DNA of 45,115 nt from NCBI GenBank assembly GCA_007121655.1, contig SKKD01000120.1:1-45115 (forward strand). The letters are read 5' to 3'. This DNA comes from Desulfonatronovibrio sp. (GTDB lineage: Bacteria; Desulfobacterota; Desulfovibrionia; Desulfovibrionales; Desulfonatronovibrionaceae). The notes beneath the pieces are model-generated. The model saw only the letters and a program-made list of their open reading frames with translations. It was not told the DNA's origin and did not search any database. Made by a program: the position numbers and the translations under genes. This document shows, piece after piece, positions 1 to 9,058 of the stretch; position 1 is the first letter of the stretch, and each line of letters starts with the position of its first letter.

Positions 1-689
1 ATTGGAATATGGCCGGAAAAGCCTTATTTATCCCCATCGGCAACGCCGGAAATATTACAGCGATTATGGCCGGGTTCATCAAATTATGGGAACTGGATAT
101 AATTGATGAGCTTCCGAGAATTTTCGGAGTCCAGTCAAGCCATGCAGATCCGGTTTTTAAATACTATCAGGAGGAACCGGAGAAGAGAAGCTTCAAATCG
201 GTTAAAGTCGTTTCAAGCGTTGCTCAGGCAGCGATGATCGGAAATCCGGTATCATTTCCAAGGGTCAAAGCCCTGGCTGAGATATATGAAAAAATACAGG
301 GTGCCGGCAGTTTTCAGGTAATTCAGGTGGAAGAACAGGCCATTGTTGAAGGCATGCTTTTGGCCAATCAGAACGGCCATATCGCTTGCACCCAAGGCGG
401 GGAATGTCTGGCAGGAATGTTGAGGGCAAAGGAGTCAGGACTTCTGAAGAAGAATGAAACCGCCGTACTTGACGCCACTGCTCATGCTCTTAAGTTCAGT
501 GGATTCCAGGAAATGTATTTTTCAAAGAGTTTTCCACCGGAATACCAGATTATTCCCAGACAAGAATACATCAATCTTCCTCTCCAGGTTATGACCATGG
601 AGGATAAAGGAAAATTATCCGAAAAAGATTATACCGAATCTGCAGTGAATGAAATCGTAAAGATACTTGAACTCGATCAGGACAAATAG
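1..689 (+). CDS. thrC: Threonine synthase, C-terminal part (5' end outside window)
   Basis: Threonine synthase converts O-phosphohomoserine to threonine with pyridoxal phosphate. The reading frame is already open at the window edge (codons for W-N precede the first Met), so the track start at 9 is an internal Met and the N-terminal PLP-lysine region lies outside. What remains fits the distal half of a fold-type II PLP enzyme: 'IPIGNAGNITAIMAGF' matches the phosphate-binding Gly/Asn loop, and 'GHIACTQGGECLAGML' and 'ETAVLDATAHALKFSG' match the later conserved segments of the family. The last 13 bp overlap the end of the convergent radical SAM gene. Threonine synthase is preferred over other fold-type II enzymes from those C-terminal motifs. 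Confidence 0.86.
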   Translation, partial: WNMAGKALFIPIGNAGNITAIMAGFIKLWELDIIDELPRIFGVQSSHADPVFKYYQEEPEKRSFKSVKVVSSVAQAAMIGNPVSFPRVKALAEIYEKIQGAGSFQVIQVEEQAIVEGMLLANQNGHIACTQGGECLAGMLRAKESGLLKKNETAVLDATAHALKFSGFQEMYFSKSFPPEYQIIPRQEYINLPLQVMTMEDKGKLSEKDYTESAVNEIVKILELDQDK

Positions 690-1705
690 ATCCTGAAGTA
701 TTTTTCTTTCCAGGGTCTGACTATTTCCCTTGTGATGCCTCTTTTGGAATAAGAATTCTCGTTCATTTTATTATGCCCCCAGAAGTCACTGATGTATCTC
801 TCAGGAATATTGATCAGGGTGGGTTTGGAACAGGTTGTTGCCAACCTGAGCAGAAAGTAGGATTTTAGAGCCGCAGACCTGCATATCGCTCCCAGGGCAG
901 GATGCCATGGACCGGCCAGAATGTTTTTGTTCAGTTCTGTTTCAGGGGTCAGACCCAATCGGATGACAGGGATTTTTTTCAGCCAGAGTATTAGCAACGC
1001 TTCGGATATGATTGAAGTCGTGATCTGCAGACTCCATGGTTTGTAAAGTCCTTTATTCATTTGTTCAGCAAGGGAAGTGCCTTTTAAAACCAGGCAGGGG
1101 TAAATGCGCACAATGTTTGGAACAATATCGGTAGTTATCCTTACATCTCTGATGAACCCTGCGACTTCAGAACCCGGAAGACCGGGCAGGAGCTGCACCC
1201 CCAGTTCAAACCCATGTTCTTTGACCATATGACAGGCTTTTACAGCTCTAGCGGCAGAGTACATGCGCCCTGAGGATTCAAGGACCTTGTCATCAAAAGA
1301 CTGAATCCCGAGTTCAATCATGTCCAGATTATAATCTCCAAGGATGCCCAGAATTTTTTCACTAATATAATCCGGACGTGTTGAACAGCGAATATGGTTT
1401 ACAACTCCATCTTTTTTAAGAATCCAGGCCTGTTTCAAGAGAAAGTGCATGTCCTTATCATTTATAGCGGTGAAGGTTCCTCCAAAAAAACCCAGAGATA
1501 TGGGGCTGCCTGTTCTCTGATACCGGTCAAGGATTCCCGCTGTCATCTGTCTGGCTAATTGTTCAGGGCTCCTGGCGGACTGGCCGGTCTGTGCGTAAGG
1601 TGAGCAGTATACGCACTTAAAGGGACATCCGGCAAAAGGTATAAACACCGGCCAGACCGGGTTTTTTGTTTTTTGGGGCTCTGGATGGTTAAACTGGAGT
1701 ATCAT
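677..1705 (-). CDS. Radical SAM protein, Elp3-like
   Basis: A 342-residue radical SAM protein. The cluster motif CX3CX2C is at residues 27-34 (CPFKCVYC). Later motifs 'GFFGGTFTAI', 'STRPDYI', 'IELGIQSFDD' and 'QLLPGLPG' are those of the Elp3-like (COG1243-type) radical SAM group. The C-terminal acetyltransferase domain of true Elp3 is absent; instead there is a tail of about 100 residues containing 'GPWHPALGA'. The substrate is unknown; a tRNA or other RNA-modifying role is only inference from the family. The ATG start lies just before the domain. The stop region overlaps the thrC stop by 13 bp in antisense, so the two transcripts share complementary 3' ends. Confidence 0.8.
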   Translation of the reverse strand: MILQFNHPEPQKTKNPVWPVFIPFAGCPFKCVYCSPYAQTGQSARSPEQLARQMTAGILDRYQRTGSPISLGFFGGTFTAINDKDMHFLLKQAWILKKDGVVNHIRCSTRPDYISEKILGILGDYNLDMIELGIQSFDDKVLESSGRMYSAARAVKACHMVKEHGFELGVQLLPGLPGSEVAGFIRDVRITTDIVPNIVRIYPCLVLKGTSLAEQMNKGLYKPWSLQITTSIISEALLILWLKKIPVIRLGLTPETELNKNILAGPWHPALGAICRSAALKSYFLLRLATTCSKPTLINIPERYISDFWGHNKMNENSYSKRGITREIVRPWKEKYFRIYLS

Positions 1706-1821
1706 GGGCTATGTTCTTTTCATTTAATTAATTCCAGGGGTTGCAAAAGAGTTAAAGGTTGGATATTGATGTTTTTTGAGTACTTGTTAGTATCAATTAA
1801 TCCCCGTATGGAGGATCAATT

Positions 1822-2235
1822 ATGAAAGATTGCATATTCTGCAAGATAGTTCAAAGTAAAATTCCGTGTACCAAGGTTTATGAAACTGAAAAAATCCTTG
1901 CTTTTCTGGATATATCTCCTGTTGTTAAGGGCCATACCCTGATAATCCCCAAGGAACACGTGGTCAATATCCTGGACATGCCGGGTGGTCTTGCTCCGGA
2001 GCTGCAAGAGGCCATTCAGAAGGTTGGACGCGGTTTAATTGAAGGACTGAAAGCGGATGGTTTTAACTTGGGAATGAACAATTTTGAAGCCGCCGGGCAA
2101 TTGGTCATGCATGCCCATTATCATCTGATCCCGAGGTTTGCCGGAGACGGTCTTAAACTTTGGCCCCAGAATTCCTATGAAAGTAATGATGAAATGCAGA
2201 ATGTGGTCAAAAATATTCAGTCCGGGATTTTGTAA
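1822..2235 (+). CDS. HIT family nucleotide hydrolase
   Basis: A 137-residue histidine triad protein. The catalytic triad motif is visible as H97-A-H99-Y-H101 in 'HAHYHLIPRF', and an N-terminal C4-X2-C7 pair resembles the zinc-binding cysteines of many HIT proteins. HIT enzymes hydrolyse nucleoside phosphoramidates or dinucleoside polyphosphates; the exact substrate cannot be told from sequence. The ATG is preceded by a strong GGAGG at proper spacing. It stands alone between a divergent radical SAM gene and the HU-like gene 109 bp downstream. The antisense track ORF at 1816-2007 is a shadow. Confidence 0.9.
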   Translation: MKDCIFCKIVQSKIPCTKVYETEKILAFLDISPVVKGHTLIIPKEHVVNILDMPGGLAPELQEAIQKVGRGLIEGLKADGFNLGMNNFEAAGQLVMHAHYHLIPRFAGDGLKLWPQNSYESNDEMQNVVKNIQSGIL

Positions 2236-2344
2236 GTTTGATGTTGGCTATGTTTTTAAACGATATCCGACTTTGGTAATTTTCCAGTACTTTAATTATT
2301 AATTCAGTTTTGAAACTAAAATTTAAATCATAAGGGAGGAAAAA

Positions 2345-2635
2345 ATGGCCGGTACCTTAACAAAAGCGGATCTGGTGGACAAAATTTACGAAAAAAGCGA
2401 TCGCAAAAGATCTGAAGTCAAGGCCCAGGTGGAACACTTGCTTTTGCTCATTAAGAAGGCCATAAAAAAGGATCATGCCTTGCTGGTTAGCGGATTCGGC
2501 AAATTTGAGACATATGAGAAAAAACCCCGAAAGGGACGCAATCCTCAGACCAGTGAGTCGATAACCCTGCCAGGGAGAAAAGTAGTTGTATTCAGACTTT
2601 CAAGGAAGCTCAGGGCTGAAATCAATCAGCAATAA
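2345..2635 (+). CDS. HU/IHF family DNA-binding protein
   Basis: A 96-residue histone-like protein. The N-terminal helices 'LTKADLVDKIYEKS' and the beta-arm 'GFGKFETYEKKPRKGRNPQTSE...VVVFRLSRKLR' are diagnostic of the HU/IHF superfamily. The lysine/arginine-rich arm with RNPQT looks closer to IHF-alpha than to HU-beta, but I would not assign a subunit. It bends DNA and organises the nucleoid. The start has a very good ribosome site (GGGAGG, 7 nt before ATG). Its 3' end overlaps the convergent rlpA gene by 14 bp. Confidence 0.92.
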   Translation: MAGTLTKADLVDKIYEKSDRKRSEVKAQVEHLLLLIKKAIKKDHALLVSGFGKFETYEKKPRKGRNPQTSESITLPGRKVVVFRLSRKLRAEINQQ

Positions 2636-3398
2636 TAAATGCTCCGGGGATTTTTTCCAAAAACTTTGAATGAGCATTTTCAGCCGCCAGGAGGTTGCTG
2701 AACCTGCCGGCATGAACCCTCCAGAACAGTTGGTTGTTTCGGATGAATTCCTGGAGCTTTGTGTCCCGGTAGCCTTTTTTCTGCATCTCTTCCTTGAGCT
2801 TCAGGGCATTTTCTCTGGAAGAGAATGAGCCTACCTGCACATAAAAATTTCCGTACATCTGATCTTTAGGAACGCTTCCTATGGCCTCTACCCTTACCCT
2901 GGCAGTGCCCGGGCCTATAATGTCTAATTCTCTGGCTGCGGCAAATGAAAGATCAATTATTCTGTCTTTTGCAAACGGTCCGCGATCATTAATCCTGAGG
3001 TCAATCACATTTCCGTTTTCCAGGTTGGTGACCCGTACATTGGTGTTCATGGGCAGAAGTCTATGAGCAGCAGTTAAGCCATACATGTTGTATACTTCTC
3101 CGCTTGATGTTTTGCGGCCATGAAACTTGGGGCCATACCATGAAGCGATTCCTTCCTCTATATATCCTTCATAAGTGCCAAGGGGAGTATAAGTCTGCCC
3201 GAGTACGGTATATTGTCTCTGGGTCGCAGGTGTTCCATGCTGATACACGGTTTCAGGCTCAGAGGTTTCTTTGAGAACAGTATCTTTGGATATGGCAGGA
3301 GGAAGATATATTTTCCTGGTACATCCATAGAAGCCAACCATCATGACGGCCAGTAAAAGAAGAGAAAAAATTATTCTTATATGATTTTTTTTCATCAA
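2622..3398 (-). CDS. rlpA: RlpA-like lipoprotein with SPOR domain
   Basis: A septal-ring lytic transglycosylase-like lipoprotein of 258 residues. It has a signal peptide ending in 'VGFYGC' (lipidated Cys about 26), then an RlpA double-psi barrel at roughly 80-175 ('GIASWYGPKFHGRKTSSGE', 'MNTNVRVTNLENG', 'INDRGPF'), and a C-terminal SPOR domain (about 183-258, 'GNFYVQVGSFSSRENALKLKEEM'). RlpA trims denuded peptidoglycan strands at division sites, and SPOR binds such strands. The track start is TTG directly followed by ATG; an AGAGG sits 8 nt before TTG and 11 nt before ATG, so either codon may be used. It is divergent from pdxJ and convergent with the HU-like gene. Confidence 0.9.
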   Translation of the reverse strand: MMKKNHIRIIFSLLLLAVMMVGFYGCTRKIYLPPAISKDTVLKETSEPETVYQHGTPATQRQYTVLGQTYTPLGTYEGYIEEGIASWYGPKFHGRKTSSGEVYNMYGLTAAHRLLPMNTNVRVTNLENGNVIDLRINDRGPFAKDRIIDLSFAAARELDIIGPGTARVRVEAIGSVPKDQMYGNFYVQVGSFSSRENALKLKEEMQKKGYRDTKLQEFIRNNQLFWRVHAGRFSNLLAAENAHSKFLEKIPGAFIIAD

Positions 3399-3517
3399 TT
3401 ATTATTCCTCTTGTCAAATTATTCGAATGCAGGCAAAGCACAAGAGTTCCTGACCCGGCTTCAAGAGTACGAAAAAGGTTTATCTAAATCAAGCTTATTC
3501 GTTATTTTGTGCTTTTG

Positions 3518-3577
3518 AAAGTCAAGACAAGTTAGAATGATGACATACTTGACTTTTTATTTTTCATAAGAGAAAAT
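3518..3577 (+). promoter_or_regulatory. pdxJ: Inverted TTGACT pair, possible pdxJ promoter
   Basis: A 9-bp inverted repeat (AAAGTCAAG / CTTGACTTT, 21-nt loop) lies between divergent rlpA and pdxJ. The right arm contains TTGACT (3549-3554), followed 17 nt later by GAAAAT (3572-3577), a weak sigma-70-type -10. This would start transcription about 25 nt before the pdxJ ATG. The left arm offers TTGACT for rlpA but no good -10 follows. A T-rich run after the right arm also makes it look like a short terminator, so the role is uncertain. Confidence 0.32.
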
Positions 3578-3607
3578 TTCCAATTAATTTTAATTAAGGA
3601 GCATATT

Positions 3608-4333
3608 ATGCCTGTGCTTGTCGTCAATGTCGATCATATAGCCACCATCAGGCAGGCCAGGATGGGGCAGGAGCCTGACCCGGTGACAGCAGCACATCTT
3701 GCCGAGATGGCCGGAGCTATGGGAATAATCGTGCACTTGCGTGAAGACCGCAGGCATATCCAGGACAGGGATGTAGAGTTGCTTAAAGCCGTTTTGAAGA
3801 CCAACCTCCATTTTGAAATGGCTGCAACAGATGAAATGAAGGCAATCGCTCTGAGGATACGTCCGTACATGGTCTGCCTGGTTCCGGAGAAACGTGAAGA
3901 ATTGACCACAGAGGGAGGGCTGGAATGCGCCGGCAGAGAAAGTTTTTTGAAGGAGTATCTGGCTCCTTTTCATGATTCCGGAATAAGAAGCAGTTTGTTT
4001 ATTGACGCTGATCCGGCACAGATAGAGGCAGCGGGCAAATCTGGAGCAGAATACGTGGAAATTCACACAGGCCATTATGCTGATGCACAACACTATAAAG
4101 ATAAGCAAAAAAAGCTGGAAAAGATTGTCGAAGGCGTCAGGCATGCCAGGAATCTTGGATTGAAGGTCAACCTGGGGCATGGTCTTAATTATCATAATAT
4201 TTACGGTTTTTCCAGGGTCAGCGGGATCAGCGAGTATTCCATCGGACACAGTATCATCTCCAGGGCAGCGCTTACCGGAATGACCGAGGCTGTAAAGACA
4301 ATGGCCGGAATCATTCACGCTTTTGTGGAATAA
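3608..4333 (+). CDS. pdxJ: Pyridoxine 5'-phosphate synthase
   Basis: PdxJ condenses 3-amino-2-oxopropyl phosphate with deoxyxylulose 5-phosphate to give pyridoxine 5'-phosphate, the last ring-forming step of DXP-dependent vitamin B6 synthesis. At 241 residues it has the usual length. The N-terminus '[16 protein letters not shown]', the central '[16 protein letters not shown]' and the late '[12 protein letters not shown]' are family hallmarks. An AGGAG precedes the ATG. It opens a plus-strand gene run reaching rarA; acpS follows after 146 bp. Partner dxr in the same window makes the precursor-pathway MEP intermediate, not the B6 substrate. The 242-aa antisense ORF at 3590-4318 is a shadow. Confidence 0.96.
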   Translation: MPVLVVNVDHIATIRQARMGQEPDPVTAAHLAEMAGAMGIIVHLREDRRHIQDRDVELLKAVLKTNLHFEMAATDEMKAIALRIRPYMVCLVPEKREELTTEGGLECAGRESFLKEYLAPFHDSGIRSSLFIDADPAQIEAAGKSGAEYVEIHTGHYADAQHYKDKQKKLEKIVEGVRHARNLGLKVNLGHGLNYHNIYGFSRVSGISEYSIGHSIISRAALTGMTEAVKTMAGIIHAFVE

Positions 4334-4479
4334 ATAAACAGGCGTTGAAAATGCCTTGCCAGTTTATATTGCAAACTCTCGGGTATATCAAATACAGCTT
4401 GGACAGTAGTTTTTTTTGCGCCATTCTTTATTGATGTCCTGAACACTTGCTTAACAAGGACTTTTAAACTGCTGATAAT

Positions 4480-4857
4480 ATGATAATCGGAACAGGCGTT
4501 GACTTGATCGAACTGGACAGGATAAAGGCCATCTACAAAAAATTCGGGAATCGTTTTTCCGCCAGGATACTCACTCCTGGGGAGCTGATCAGAATTCCTC
4601 CTAACCCTGTTTCTTATCTGGCATCAAGATTTGCGGCCAAAGAGGCCGGTGTTAAGGCTTTGGGCACAGGTTTTGCCTTGGGGATTACATTACAGCACCT
4701 GGAGATACTCCAAGACGATTTGGGCAGGCCAGAGCTGTTCTTTTCAGGCCCGGCCAGTTCAAGGGCTCTGGAGCTGGGCGTTCAAAAGATACATTTATCA
4801 ATAAGTCATGGGCGGGATATTGCTGTAGCTGTTGTCATCCTTGAAACATCCAATTAA
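4480..4857 (+). CDS. acpS: Holo-[acyl-carrier-protein] synthase
   Basis: AcpS moves 4'-phosphopantetheine from coenzyme A to a serine of apo acyl carrier protein. The 125-residue length is typical. Metal-binding D8 in 'GTGVDLIELDRI' and E55 in 'RFAAKEAGVKALGTGF' are both present, as is the end motif 'HLSISHGRDIAVAVVI'. The ribosome site before ATG is weak. It lies 26 nt upstream of nnrDE, a pairing that recurs in many bacteria (acpS next to the NAD(P)HX repair gene), so co-transcription is likely. Confidence 0.95.
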   Translation: MIIGTGVDLIELDRIKAIYKKFGNRFSARILTPGELIRIPPNPVSYLASRFAAKEAGVKALGTGFALGITLQHLEILQDDLGRPELFFSGPASSRALELGVQKIHLSISHGRDIAVAVVILETSN

Positions 4858-4883
4858 TTTCCAACCACCTGGGATGGTCAATA

Positions 4884-6461
4884 ATGTATTTACCTTTACC
4901 AACTCCTGAAGAAATGGCTTTATGGGACAGGCTGTCCATGGATGAGCTGGGTATCATGCCGGAAGTACTAATGGAGAATGCCAGTCGTGAGGCTTTAAGT
5001 GTCATCAAATACAGGTTTGAAGATTTAAGGGGCAGATCAGCCCTGGTAATTGCGGGCTCAGGGAATAACGGCGGCGACGCCTTCGCACTGGCCAGACATC
5101 TCTGGAATCACGACGTAAAGGTAATGATCCTGCACTCCAAAAGACTTAAGGAATATTCCGGTTCTGCCGGTTACATGCTTTCACAGGTCATAAGCCTGGA
5201 GATCCCGATCATGTTTCTGAACGAATACAACATGGATTTTTTGAAAGGAGTGGACATTATAGTCGACGGTTTACTGGGGACAGGAATTTCCGGAATGCTT
5301 AAGGAAAACTATGTAAAGTGGATAAAGAACTTAAACAAACTTGGCAAAAACTGCTACGTAATTTCTCTTGATATTCCATCAGGAATTGACGGAGTAACCG
5401 GAAAGCCGTCTCCTGTAGCGGTCAAGGCTGATGATACAGTAACCTTCGAAGATGCCAAGATCGGCCTTCTTCAACCGCCTGCCAGGGAATATGTAGGTTG
5501 TCTTGCTGTGGGCAGAATCGGCATTCCGATTAAAATCAAAAAAGATAACCCTCCTCAGCATTTCGGTCTGGGAATTCGTGTGCTTGATCAAATTTCTTTT
5601 CCCAGAAAGACAATGCATAAGGGCGAAGCGGGGCACGTCCTTGTAGTGGGCGGATCAACCGGACTTTCCGGCGCGGCGGTCCTTGCTGCTCTGGGTGCAT
5701 TAAGAGCTGGATCCGGTCTGGTGACCATTGCCTGCCCTCAGGGACTGGCTGAAAATATAAGATCATGTTGGCCTGAAATAATGGTTTTACCTCTTGGTGA
5801 GGGTAAAAACTGGCATGAGGGACTTATGGCCGACCTCAGCTCCGGTCTTGATCGTTTCAGTTCTGTCATCATTGGTCCGGGCATGGGCAGAGATGAACAA
5901 ACCGGCGAATTTATTAAAAGCTATCTGGACAAGATGCATCCCCGGTCCATTTTTGATGCTGACGCCCTGTATTTTTTTGCCAAAGATAAATCTTTAATGA
6001 AAAATCTTTTACAGTCCAGCGAGGTGATATTTACCCCCCATCCCGGAGAAATGGCAAGATTTTTCGATGTGAGCGCAGCACAGATAAACAATGACAGAAC
6101 CCATTTTTCCAGGGAGTTTACAAGAGCATACGGAGTGAATCTTGTCCTCAAAGGCGCCTGCACTATTATTGTCGGCAAGGATTCGCCTTTTTACGTATCG
6201 CCCATTGCAGCCCCGAATCTGGCTGTTGGAGGTGCGGGAGATGTTTTGTCCGGAGTTATAGGCAGCCTTCTGGGACAGGGATTCGGTCCTGTTGATGCTG
6301 CCAATATCGGCGTGTACTGGCACGGACTGGCTGGTCAGGAACTGGCAAAGAAATATCCTTTCAGGGGCAACCTGGCCAGAGAAATTGCGGATGCTTTACC
6401 AAGTGTTCTGGCCAGGATCAGAAACCGTGATGAGGAATGTTTTCCGGATTCCTTGATTTAG
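4884..6461 (+). CDS. nnrDE: Bifunctional NAD(P)HX epimerase/dehydratase
   Basis: A fused repair enzyme for hydrated NAD(P)H. Residues 1 to about 215 are the YjeF_N epimerase domain with 'GSGNNGGDAFALARHL' (58-73) and 'DGLLGTGISG'. Residues from about 230 are the carbohydrate-kinase-like ADP-dependent dehydratase with 'GHVLVVGGSTGLSGAAVLAA', 'FTPHPGEMARF', 'LKGACTIIVG' and 'GGAGDVLSGVIGSLLGQG'. The length of 525 matches the E. coli-type fusion. The start follows GGGATGG by a suitable distance. It follows acpS closely; the next gene is 148 bp away. Confidence 0.95.
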   Translation: MYLPLPTPEEMALWDRLSMDELGIMPEVLMENASREALSVIKYRFEDLRGRSALVIAGSGNNGGDAFALARHLWNHDVKVMILHSKRLKEYSGSAGYMLSQVISLEIPIMFLNEYNMDFLKGVDIIVDGLLGTGISGMLKENYVKWIKNLNKLGKNCYVISLDIPSGIDGVTGKPSPVAVKADDTVTFEDAKIGLLQPPAREYVGCLAVGRIGIPIKIKKDNPPQHFGLGIRVLDQISFPRKTMHKGEAGHVLVVGGSTGLSGAAVLAALGALRAGSGLVTIACPQGLAENIRSCWPEIMVLPLGEGKNWHEGLMADLSSGLDRFSSVIIGPGMGRDEQTGEFIKSYLDKMHPRSIFDADALYFFAKDKSLMKNLLQSSEVIFTPHPGEMARFFDVSAAQINNDRTHFSREFTRAYGVNLVLKGACTIIVGKDSPFYVSPIAAPNLAVGGAGDVLSGVIGSLLGQGFGPVDAANIGVYWHGLAGQELAKKYPFRGNLAREIADALPSVLARIRNRDEECFPDSLI

Positions 6462-6609
6462 CGCAGTGGATACGGAAAATTCATATCTGAAATTAAAGCA
6501 TGAACAGGATTAATCTTAATTTTATATTGACTAGTTTTTGATGTAATATGAAGTCAAAGATCTTTTGCCAAAATCTTAACTTATCAATCAGGAATCAGGT
6601 GTTAAAATA

Positions 6610-7065
6610 ATGATAACCGCCCAGGACATAATGACTGCGGATCCAATAGTTGTCAGCCCTAATACAGAAATCCCCGAAGCGGCCAGATTGCTCCTTGAGA
6701 AAAACATCAACGGCATTCCGGTGGTAAATGATCAGAATGAACTGGTGGGAATAATCTGCCAGAGCGATTTGGTGGCCATGCAGAGAAAAATACCCCTGCC
6801 TTCACTCTTTACTCTGCTGGACAGTCTTGTTCCCTTGTCCTCAATATCCAGGATAGAAAAGGAAATAAAAAAAATCGCCGCAGCCAGAGTTGGGGAAGCA
6901 ATGACCCGTGATCCCGAATTCGTGGCCAGGGATACCACCCTTGAGGAACTGGCCGAGATAATGGTAAAGAAAAAGTATCACACTCTTCCGGTGGTGGAAG
7001 GCCGAAAGCTGGTGGGAGTGGTCGGCAAGGCGGATGTTTTGAAAACTCTGATGAAACATGAATAG
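6610..7065 (+). CDS. CBS-domain pair protein
   Basis: A 151-residue protein made almost only of two CBS domains: 'AQDIMTADPIVVSPNTEIPEAARLLLEKNINGIPVVND' at the N-terminus and 'VGEAMTRDPEFVARDTTLEELAEIMVKKKYHTLPVVEG' at the C-terminus. CBS pairs usually sense adenine nucleotides (AMP, ATP or SAM) and regulate partners. No catalytic domain or membrane segment is present, so the partner is unknown. An AGGAATCAGG precedes the ATG. It sits in the pdxJ-cimA run between nnrDE and tsaE. Confidence 0.88.
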   Translation: MITAQDIMTADPIVVSPNTEIPEAARLLLEKNINGIPVVNDQNELVGIICQSDLVAMQRKIPLPSLFTLLDSLVPLSSISRIEKEIKKIAAARVGEAMTRDPEFVARDTTLEELAEIMVKKKYHTLPVVEGRKLVGVVGKADVLKTLMKHE

Positions 7066-7238
7066 CTTCAATAATTAACAACAATCGCACTGGAAAAGAA
7101 TTATTGCAGCGAAAGGCTTGGTTGCGAAGTTCAAACTTGAACCAATCCGGATGTTTTGAACTTTAATTCCTTTGCCTAGTCAAAATCAACAAAGTTAAAA
7201 TGTGACTACAAGTGAGAAGGCGCCACCCAAAGCAATAA

Positions 7239-7778
7239 TTGGATGAAAGAAAATTTCTGATAAGGCAAACAGGATTGAAAAAGACAGGAGAGAGGATTCT
7301 TTTTTTTCTTGAGGATGAGCAAAAAACTCTTAACCTCGGGCAAAGACTGGCAGAGACCTTAATAGGTTTGGACGAGTATCCTGCTTTGCTTTTTACCGGG
7401 CCTTTAGGCGCGGGCAAGACAACAATTATCAGAGGCATTGTCCAGGAATTGCCTGGTGGCGAGGACGCGGAAGTCAGCAGTCCCAGTTTCAATATTCTGA
7501 ACATTTATCCAACTAAACCCGAAACAGCTCACTTTGACCTGTACAGGCTGGAGGGTAGGGGGCTGGATCCGGAAAGTGAAGATATTTTGTTTGATGAAGA
7601 CAAATTTATCCTCGTGGAGTGGAGCGAGTTCTTGCCGAAGGATCTCTGGCCAGAAAATTTTATTTGGGTGGAATTAGGTCTTCACGAATGCGGAAGGCTG
7701 CTTGAGATGTTTGTCAGCCACAAATCCATCAAAGATAAGTTGAAAAAGATACAGAGGTCAGAATTCACTTTTTTATAA
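7239..7778 (+). CDS. tsaE: tRNA t6A biosynthesis ATPase TsaE
   Basis: TsaE is the ATPase that works with TsaB and TsaD to put threonylcarbamoyl on A37 of ANN-decoding tRNAs. The P-loop 'GPLGAGKTT' is at 54-62, followed by 'VSSPSFNILNIY', 'HFDLYRLEG' and 'FILVEWSEF', all family motifs. The track start is a TTG directly after an in-frame TAA with no close ribosome site. The conserved fold begins near residue 21, so the TTG at 7275 (preceded by ACAGGA) is an alternative giving 167 residues. tsaB is also in this window, far away on the other strand. Confidence 0.9.
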   Translation: MDERKFLIRQTGLKKTGERILFFLEDEQKTLNLGQRLAETLIGLDEYPALLFTGPLGAGKTTIIRGIVQELPGGEDAEVSSPSFNILNIYPTKPETAHFDLYRLEGRGLDPESEDILFDEDKFILVEWSEFLPKDLWPENFIWVELGLHECGRLLEMFVSHKSIKDKLKKIQRSEFTFL

Positions 7779-7816
7779 GAAATTACATGTATTTAAGTAT
7801 TTAAGGAGAGTACCGG

Positions 7817-9031
7817 ATGCGAATTCGGGTTCAAAAGTACGGGGGAACCTCTGTTGCCGACCTCGAGTGCATGCAAAAGGTCAGGGAGAAGGTCCTGAAA
7901 GCTCTTGATATGGGCTATAAAGTGGTAGTGGTTTTATCCGCCATGTCCGGAGAGACCAACCGGCTCATAGAAATGGCCGGGAGATGGTCAAAGAGACCTG
8001 ATCTTTGCGAGATGGATGTTTTACTGGCCACCGGAGAGCAAACCTCGATTGCTCTGTTCAGTATGCTGCTTAAGGAATGCGGGGTAAAGGCCAGATCAAT
8101 GCTTGGCTTTCAGGTGCCCATTCAGACGGATAAGAGTTTTGGCAAAGCCAGGATCCTGGATATAGATGCAGACAAGCTTAAAGCAGTCCTGGATAAATAT
8201 GATGTACTGGTGGTGGCTGGATTTCAGGGCTGCGATTCCGAGAAGCGGATTACCACTCTGGGCAGGGGAGGGTCTGATACTTCAGCCGTTGCCCTGGCCG
8301 CAGCCCTGAATGCAGAGGATTGTGAAATTTATACAGATGTTGCAGGCGTGTACACAACGGATCCGGGTGTTTGCCCTCAAGCTAGAAAGATAACTAAAAT
8401 AGCCTATGAAGAGATGCTGGAAATGGCCAGCATGGGTGCTAAAGTACTGCAAATCAGGTCTGTGGAGTTTGCCAAAAAATATAATGTTCCGATCCATGTC
8501 CGTTCGACCTTCAGTGACGGACCCGGAACTTTGGTTGTTCAGGAGGATAAAAGCATGGAATCGGCAATGGTTTCAGGTGTGGCTTATGATAAGGATCAGG
8601 CAAGAATTACCCTGGTTGAGGTTTTTGATGAACCCGGAGTGGCGGCCATGATTTTTGAGCCCATTTCCCGGGCAAACATAGTCGTAGATATGATTGTCCA
8701 GAATCCCAGCAGGGAAGGCAAAACAGATATGACATTCACCGTGCCCAAGGGTAATACTGAAGAAACCCTGAAAATACTAAAGAGAATCAAGAGTGATATT
8801 GGAGCCTCGGGTATTTTGCATGACGCTGACGTGGCCAAGGTATCTGTAATCGGGGTGGGAATGCGCAATCATTCAGGGGTGGCGGCCATAGCCTTCTCAG
8901 CCCTGAAGAATGAAAATATCAACATCATGATTATCAGCACCTCAGAGATTAAGATATCATGTCTTATTGAGGAAAAGTATACCGAATTAGCAGTCCGCAC
9001 CCTACACGAGGCCTTTGGCCTGGATAAATGA
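7817..9031 (+). CDS. lysC: Aspartate kinase
   Basis: Phosphorylates aspartate, the entry step for lysine, threonine, methionine and diaminopimelate. The kinase domain starts with 'VQKYGGTSVADLECM', and 'TLGRGGSDTSAVALAAAL' and 'IYTDVAGVYTTDP' are catalytic and substrate-binding signatures. The last 140 residues hold two ACT domains ('ITLVEVFDEPGVAAMIFEPIS' and 'VSVIGVGMRNHSGVAAIAFSAL'), so feedback control by lysine and/or threonine is expected. At 404 residues it is a monofunctional enzyme of usual size. GGAGAG precedes the ATG. cimA follows after 96 bp. Confidence 0.96.
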   Translation: MRIRVQKYGGTSVADLECMQKVREKVLKALDMGYKVVVVLSAMSGETNRLIEMAGRWSKRPDLCEMDVLLATGEQTSIALFSMLLKECGVKARSMLGFQVPIQTDKSFGKARILDIDADKLKAVLDKYDVLVVAGFQGCDSEKRITTLGRGGSDTSAVALAAALNAEDCEIYTDVAGVYTTDPGVCPQARKITKIAYEEMLEMASMGAKVLQIRSVEFAKKYNVPIHVRSTFSDGPGTLVVQEDKSMESAMVSGVAYDKDQARITLVEVFDEPGVAAMIFEPISRANIVVDMIVQNPSREGKTDMTFTVPKGNTEETLKILKRIKSDIGASGILHDADVAKVSVIGVGMRNHSGVAAIAFSALKNENINIMIISTSEIKISCLIEEKYTELAVRTLHEAFGLDK

Positions 9032-9058
9032 GTCACAGGAAAGGAAGCTTTGACCATA

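Noticed and set aside
3590-4318. Long antisense ORF (242 aa) over pdxJ
   Set aside because: It has no recognisable motif and mirrors a clearly conserved gene; a shadow frame.
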